Position numbers and translations under genes: made by a program
Notes under the pieces: model-generated
Told to the model about the DNA's origin: nothing
Databases searched by the model: none
What the model saw: the letters and a program-made list of their open reading frames with translations, nothing else
Shown here: piece after piece, positions 8,133-11,766 of the stretch
Layout: the number at the start of each line of letters is the position of its first letter
Position numbering within the stretch: the stretch's first letter is position 1
NCBI GenBank assembly: GCA_000447185.1
Contig: KE647237.1
Coordinates: 12,548 to 24,313, forward strand
DNA: 11,766 bases
Direction: 5' to 3'
Source: Vairimorpha apis BRL 01
Lineage: Eukaryota; Microsporidia; Nosematidae

Positions 8133-9583
8133 ATGTTAATGGAAGATGCTGATAGCACTGAATACTCAATTCAAATAGATAATACATGCATAGAAAAATT
8201 GCTTAAACGAATGAAAGAAAGCTTAAAAAAGTTAGAATCTGAATATTCCGATAGAACAGAGCTTGATCAATTTTTTAAATTGTATGAAAGATATTTAAGA
8301 GGTAGAGGAGACAAGATTAAATGGGAAGATATTAGACCTCCAAAAGATAGAATAATTCAATATTCAGACATAATTCGACAAGATGCAGATTCTAAAGATT
8401 TATTAAAAAAACTTGTTGTTTTAAAATTAAATGGTGGATTAGGTACAACAATGGGTTGCATTGGTCCAAAAAGTGCAATACCTGTCAAAAGCGGAAAAAA
8501 TTTTTTAGATCTAGTTTCTAAACAGTTAAAATTTTTAAAACGACAATACAATGTAGAAATTCCTTTAGTACTAATGAATTCTTTTAATACAGAAGAAATG
8601 ACAGAAAAATTAATTTCAAGGCATGATAATATATTGTCTTTTAATCAAAGTAAATATCCAAGAATATCGACTGAAACGTTGTTACCACCAACTGATTTAG
8701 ATAAGAAAAAACTTTTTTATCCACCTGGTCATGGTGATATTTTATATTCTCTTGATAGTAGTGGAATGTTAGATAAATTACTCGATGATGGTAAAGAGTT
8801 TTTGTTTGTGTCAAATATTGATAACTTAGCAGCAACAGTTGATCTTACATTGCTTGAATATTTTAGTTCACAAAATTTAGAATTTATGATGGAAGTTACT
8901 AATAAAACTAGAGCAGATATTAAAGGAGGCACACTCATAGAGTATGAAGGTGGAATAAGGCTTTTAGAAATTGCACAAGTTCCGTCAGCAAAAAAATCTG
9001 AATTTACAAGTGTTAGAAAATTCAAAATTTTTAATACTAATTCAGTATGGATAAATTTAAAAGGCTTTAAAAATGAATTAAAACAAGGTGAAATTAATTT
9101 AGATATAATAGAAATAAAAAGGATGTTGAAAATGAGACTGTTTATCAGTTAGAAACTGCAATTGGGTCGGCTATTAGATATTTTGATAAATCATGCGGTG
9201 TTGTAGTTCCAAGAACTCGATTTTTACCAGTTAAATCATGCTCGGATTTGTTTTTGTTAGAAAGTAATCTTTTTATTGAAAGAAATGGTACTTTAATATT
9301 TAATCCACAAAGAGTTCCTATGTCAGTTCCAAATGTTAAGTTATTAGGAGAAAATTTTAAGAAAATTGGTAGATATGAGGAATCTTTTAAAGGAATTCCT
9401 GATATTTTAGAATTGGATAATTTGACAGTTTAGTGGTAATGTAAAGTTTTGGTAAAAATGTTGTTTTAAAAGGAACTGTTATTATTATAGCAGACAAAAA
9501 TTAGCGAAATAAATGTACCAGATGGCAGTGTTTTGGAACGAAAATTATTTTATACGGTAAATTTGCCAATTATAGAACATTAA
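8133..9583 (+). CDS. UGP1: UTP-glucose-1-phosphate uridylyltransferase (UGPase), four frameshifts
   Basis: Makes UDP-glucose and pyrophosphate from UTP and glucose-1-phosphate in the cytosol, feeding trehalose and glycan synthesis. The eukaryotic UGPase signature is clear: KLNGGLGTTMG at 98-108 followed by GPKS (nucleotide-binding loop), FLDL, VLMNSFNT (146-153), YPPGHGD (196-202), SNIDNL (227-232), KTRADIKGGTL (258-268) and FKIFNTN. The first frame ends at 9152, but the protein continues after a one-base shortage in an A5 run (9116-9120) to 9433. It then needs three single surplus T's ignored (in 9429-9431, 9447-9450 and 9501-9502), giving VSGNVKFGKNVVLKGTVIII, the C-terminal beta-helix, and an end NLPIIEH at 9583. 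Joined length is about 482 residues, close to the family's roughly 500. There are two early ATGs (8133, 8139); the first is used. All active-site motifs precede the first break. Either the assembly is faulty or the 3' end is decaying. Confidence 0.9.
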
Positions 9584-9797
9584 ATTATATACACACACAA
9601 TTAAATTTTTATGATAGATTAATTTTAGTTTTTAACTTTAATTAATTTTTTTTGTAATTTTATTTTTACAATTTAAATATAACTTTAATAATCATAAACT
9701 ATAGATTTGTCAAGTTTTTTTTTAAATATATTTTATTAAATGACTAGATTTTGAATGACTATTTTTACATTTATTTTTTAAGTTCTTATTTATTATA

Positions 9798-9800
9798 CCG
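9798..9800 (+). promoter_or_regulatory. CCG start-proximal motif of the Dus1 gene
   Basis: CCG four bases before the ATG at 9805 in a 221-base A/T-rich spacer after the UGPase gene. It is a one-mismatch version of CCC and supports 9805, not the internal ATG at 9852, as the start. Confidence 0.35.
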
Positions 9801-9804
9801 CTAT

Positions 9805-10767
9805 ATGAAATTTTAGAAAAACTAAGTAAGCCATATAAAATTCTTGCACCAATGGTTGGTAATTCAGAATTAGCTTATAGAATGTTAGCTCGTAAATATG
9901 GTGCTGACTTTTGTTTTACTGAGATGGTTAATTGTGAAATATTTTTAAAAACTAAGCAAAATCCAATATCTAATATGTGGTATACTACAAATGAATTAGA
10001 TCGACCATTAATTATTCAGATTTGTGGACATGATGAATTAAAAATGCTACAGACATCATTAATTCTTCAAAATTATTGTGACGCAATTGATATTAATTTA
10101 GGATGTCCACAAGAAATTGCACGAAAAGGATATTATGGTTCTTTTTTACAAAATGATTGGATTACAATAAAAAAATTATTAACACGCTATCAAACAATTT
10201 AAATGTACCAGTTACATGTAAAATTAGAATATTTGAATCTATTGAACTTAGTGTTAAGTATGCTAAGATGATAGAAAAAGCAGGCGCCAAAATGATTACT
10301 GTTCACGGTAGAACTAGAGAACAAAGAGGAATTAATACAGGGTTTGCAAGTTGGGAACATATAAAACAAATAAAGTTAAATGTAAACATTCCTGTTATAG
10401 CTAATGGAGGAATAATTTATAGCAGACACATTGATGAATGTATCGATTATACTAACTGTGATGGTATTATGGTTGCAGAAACTCATTTATATAATCCACT
10501 TATTTTTTCAACTATTAAAAAATCTTCATTAGAAATTTACGAAGAATTTTTAGTATTACATGGAAAATATAAAAACAAATATGATTTAAAAAATATAAAA
10601 TCTCATTCTTATAAGATGTTACAAGTTATTTTAAAAAACAAGCCAGAGCTTAGAGAAGAATTAAATAAATGTAAAGATTTAGAAAGTTTTTTAATTTTTA
10701 TAAATTTTTGAAAACTTTATATATAGAAAACAAAGAATATTTTATTTTTGAACCATATATTAGATAA
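9805..10767 (+). CDS. DUS1: tRNA-dihydrouridine synthase, Dus1 type, three frameshifts
   Basis: FMN- and NADPH-dependent reduction of uridine to dihydrouridine, by family at U16/U17 of tRNA D-loops. Seen: YKILAPMVGNSELAYRML (FMN-barrel start), NLGCPQ with the catalytic Cys codon at 10104-10106, ARKGYYGSFLQNDW, TCKIRIF with the FMN-site Lys, MITVHGRTREQRG with its His, IPVIANGGI, and MVAETHLYNPLIF. The longest single frames begin at 9852 and 10157, but 9852 is inside the conserved N-terminus. One more T in 9811-9814 links it to ATG 9805 (MKFLEKLSKPYKILAPM). One more A in 10169-10175 links the two halves (TIKKIINTL). One more T in 10705-10709 replaces the TGA at 10709 and ends the protein in FEPYIR at 10767, like the QPYIR near the Dus1 C-terminus. 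Joined length is about 321 residues. Lies 221 bases after UGPase, same strand, with no functional link evident. Confidence 0.9.
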
Positions 10768-11221
10768 ATTACTAAAATTATTATATTTAATTTTATTATA
10801 AAATATTTGTTATTTAAATTAAGTTTTTATATAAAATGTTAAAAATATAGTTCGTTAACCAACATTTTTTTAATTATATATAAGTTTTAAAATTTTTTTT
10901 TAAATTTAATATATAAAAAGAATACTCTAAAAAGTTTATATTTTAGAAAAAACAATAATTTTTTTTCAATGTTTTGATAAAAAATTTTATTAAAAGTTAA
11001 AATATATTCTAATGAAAAGAAATTGCAGTAAAAAAACATAAATTCAATAAATAATTTTTACGTATATAAATTTTGATCATTATTTATATTATTTAAAGGT
11101 AAAACTTTTTAATTTTAAAACTTATGATATGTCAAAAATAAATGTATTAAAACAAGCTATTTAAGATATAAATTATGAAGAATTTTTAATAGTATTTATC
11201 TTATAATCTCACCCTTTTTGT
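10768..11221. other. AT-rich spacer, no gene seen
   Basis: About 450 bases of A/T-rich sequence without a coding frame or RNA motif. It presumably holds the 3' end of the Dus1 transcript and the promoter of the next gene. Confidence 0.65.
11212..11214 (+). promoter_or_regulatory. CCC start-proximal motif
   Basis: CCC followed by five T's, ending seven bases before the ATG at 11222. Same motif and similar spacing as at the RRM gene, supporting this start. Confidence 0.55.
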
Positions 11222-11766
11222 ATGAAACTATCTCTTGAAAATGAAATTCGTCTAAAAAATATTTTAAGACAAGATGACAAACAATCAGAATCAAAAAAAC
11301 TAGCAAACGAAATAGAAAAGAAAGAAATTGAAATGACAAAACATATTACAGAAGATTATATTAACATTATTGATAGATGTAATGATTTACAAAATTTAAA
11401 AATAAAATACCTATTATTTTAAATAAAAACGAAAGTTTAATTAGCGAATTTAAAGAAAAATCACTTGAAATTTCTAGATTGGAAGGTGAAATTGATGAAC
11501 ATGAAATGTTAGATTGTAGAATTCAAGATTTATTAGAAGAATTAGAAAAAATCGAAATTTTTTTTGAAATAATTAATCAACCATTAGATGAAGAGGATGA
11601 ACTATATTTTTATAAAATGACACAAAATATGAAAAAACTTGAAAATTCAATAAAAATGTTTTCACAATATTTATTTTATGATAATATATATGATATATTT
11701 ATTTCATACAAGAACAAATTTGATCAAAAAAGACTTAACTTGTTTCGAAAATATCAACTTGTATTA
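11222..11766 (+). CDS. Probable exocyst subunit, Sec15-like N-terminal part (partial, one frameshift)
   Basis: The frame from ATG 11222 stops at 11420-11422, but one more A in an A5 run (11398-11402) opens a frame to the window edge, giving about 182 residues of an incomplete protein. It is highly charged and helical, with coiled-coil-like heptads (ENEIRLKNIL, ANEIEKKEIEM, then SEFKEKSLEISRLEGEIDEHEM). The pattern LLEELEKIEIFFEIINQ, then YFYKMTQNMKKLE, then MFSQYLFYDNIYDIF resembles the Sec15 N-terminal region, where a predicted coiled coil is followed by a (F/Y)(F/Y)-x-A-L-x-x-L-x-x-L-E segment and a Y-x-F segment. Sec15 works in the exocyst, tethering secretory vesicles at the plasma membrane and binding a Rab GTPase. 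The match is by eye and other exocyst subunits (Sec6, Sec10) are possible. The start is supported by CCC at 11212-11214. Confidence 0.5.

Noticed and set aside
8357..9025. Three minus-strand open frames opposite UGPase
   Set aside because: They are antisense shadows of a gene identified by strong conserved motifs on the plus strand.
9248..9433. Separate small gene after the first UGPase stop
   Set aside because: Its translation continues the UGPase C-terminal region in order, and its ATG is internal.
9429..9502. Trypanosome-type U-deletion RNA editing to remove the surplus T's
   Set aside because: That system belongs to kinetoplastid mitochondria; nothing else here supports it, and assembly error or decay is far simpler.
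9759..9851. Dus1 starting upstream in the open frame before 9852
   Set aside because: That frame has no ATG and its upstream part is A/T noise. The ATG at 9805 with one more T gives a better N-terminus behind a CCG motif.
1..11766. AT-rich bacterial symbiont, Plasmodium or Dictyostelium as the source
   Set aside because: Eukaryotic UGPase, Dus1, RRM and kinase exclude bacteria. Compact proteins, CCC start motifs and intron-poor genes fit microsporidia better than the other AT-rich eukaryotes, although this is not proof.
1..11766. CRISPR array, transposase, rRNA or ordinary tRNA genes
   Set aside because: No regularly spaced repeats, transposase motifs, rRNA words or tRNA B-box (GGTTCGA) sequences were seen.

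Overview
This window looks like part of a microsporidian genome with unusually long spacers. It is extremely AT-rich, with spacers that are close to pure A/T. The recognisable proteins are eukaryotic but very compact: a UDP-glucose pyrophosphorylase, a Dus1-type tRNA-dihydrouridine synthase, a minimal Ser/Thr kinase domain, a one-domain U1A/U2B''-like RRM protein, and the start of a probable exocyst subunit (Sec15-like). Four start codons have a CCC run 1 to 7 bases upstream, the start-proximal motif described for microsporidia, and two more have weaker CCG/CGG versions. Only about 53% of the window is coding even after broken frames are joined, so it resembles the sparse, large-genome microsporidia (Edhazardia type) rather than Encephalitozoon. 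The genus cannot be decided from the sequence.

Layout: 1-88, the 3' end of an unidentified + strand gene. 135-379 (minus), an RRM protein of the U1A/U2B'' type, convergent with it. 380-1407, spacer holding one GC-rich, highly foldable island at 725-811 that may be a structured RNA. 1408-2001, an unknown 197-residue protein. 2002-3174, spacer. 3175-4812, one Asn-rich, acidic protein of about 546 residues split by three frameshifts. 4813-5932, spacer. 5933-6670, a protein kinase, followed by an intron-like 28-mer at 6742-6769. 6671-8132, spacer. 8133-9583, UDP-glucose pyrophosphorylase with four frameshifts. 9805-10767, Dus1 with three frameshifts. 10768-11221, spacer. 11222 to the end, the N-terminal part of a Sec15-like protein with one frameshift.

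The main observation is shared by nearly all the genes. Five of the eight are interrupted, and every interruption is a one-base length change in an A or T run. Nine of the twelve are one base short (A5-A9, T4-T5). The three exceptions are surplus T's packed into 74 bases at the 3' end of the UGPase gene. The flanking protein sequence, including catalytic residues, is intact across every break. Homopolymer errors in the assembly are the simplest explanation, but polymerase slippage on A runs or early gene decay would leave the same pattern, and RNA reads would separate them.

The genes do not form a pathway. They cover sugar-nucleotide supply (UGPase), tRNA modification (Dus1), splicing (RRM protein), signalling (kinase) and polarised secretion (exocyst), plus two orphan proteins that may be lineage-specific. 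The RRM protein and the intron-like element together suggest that this organism still has a spliceosome.
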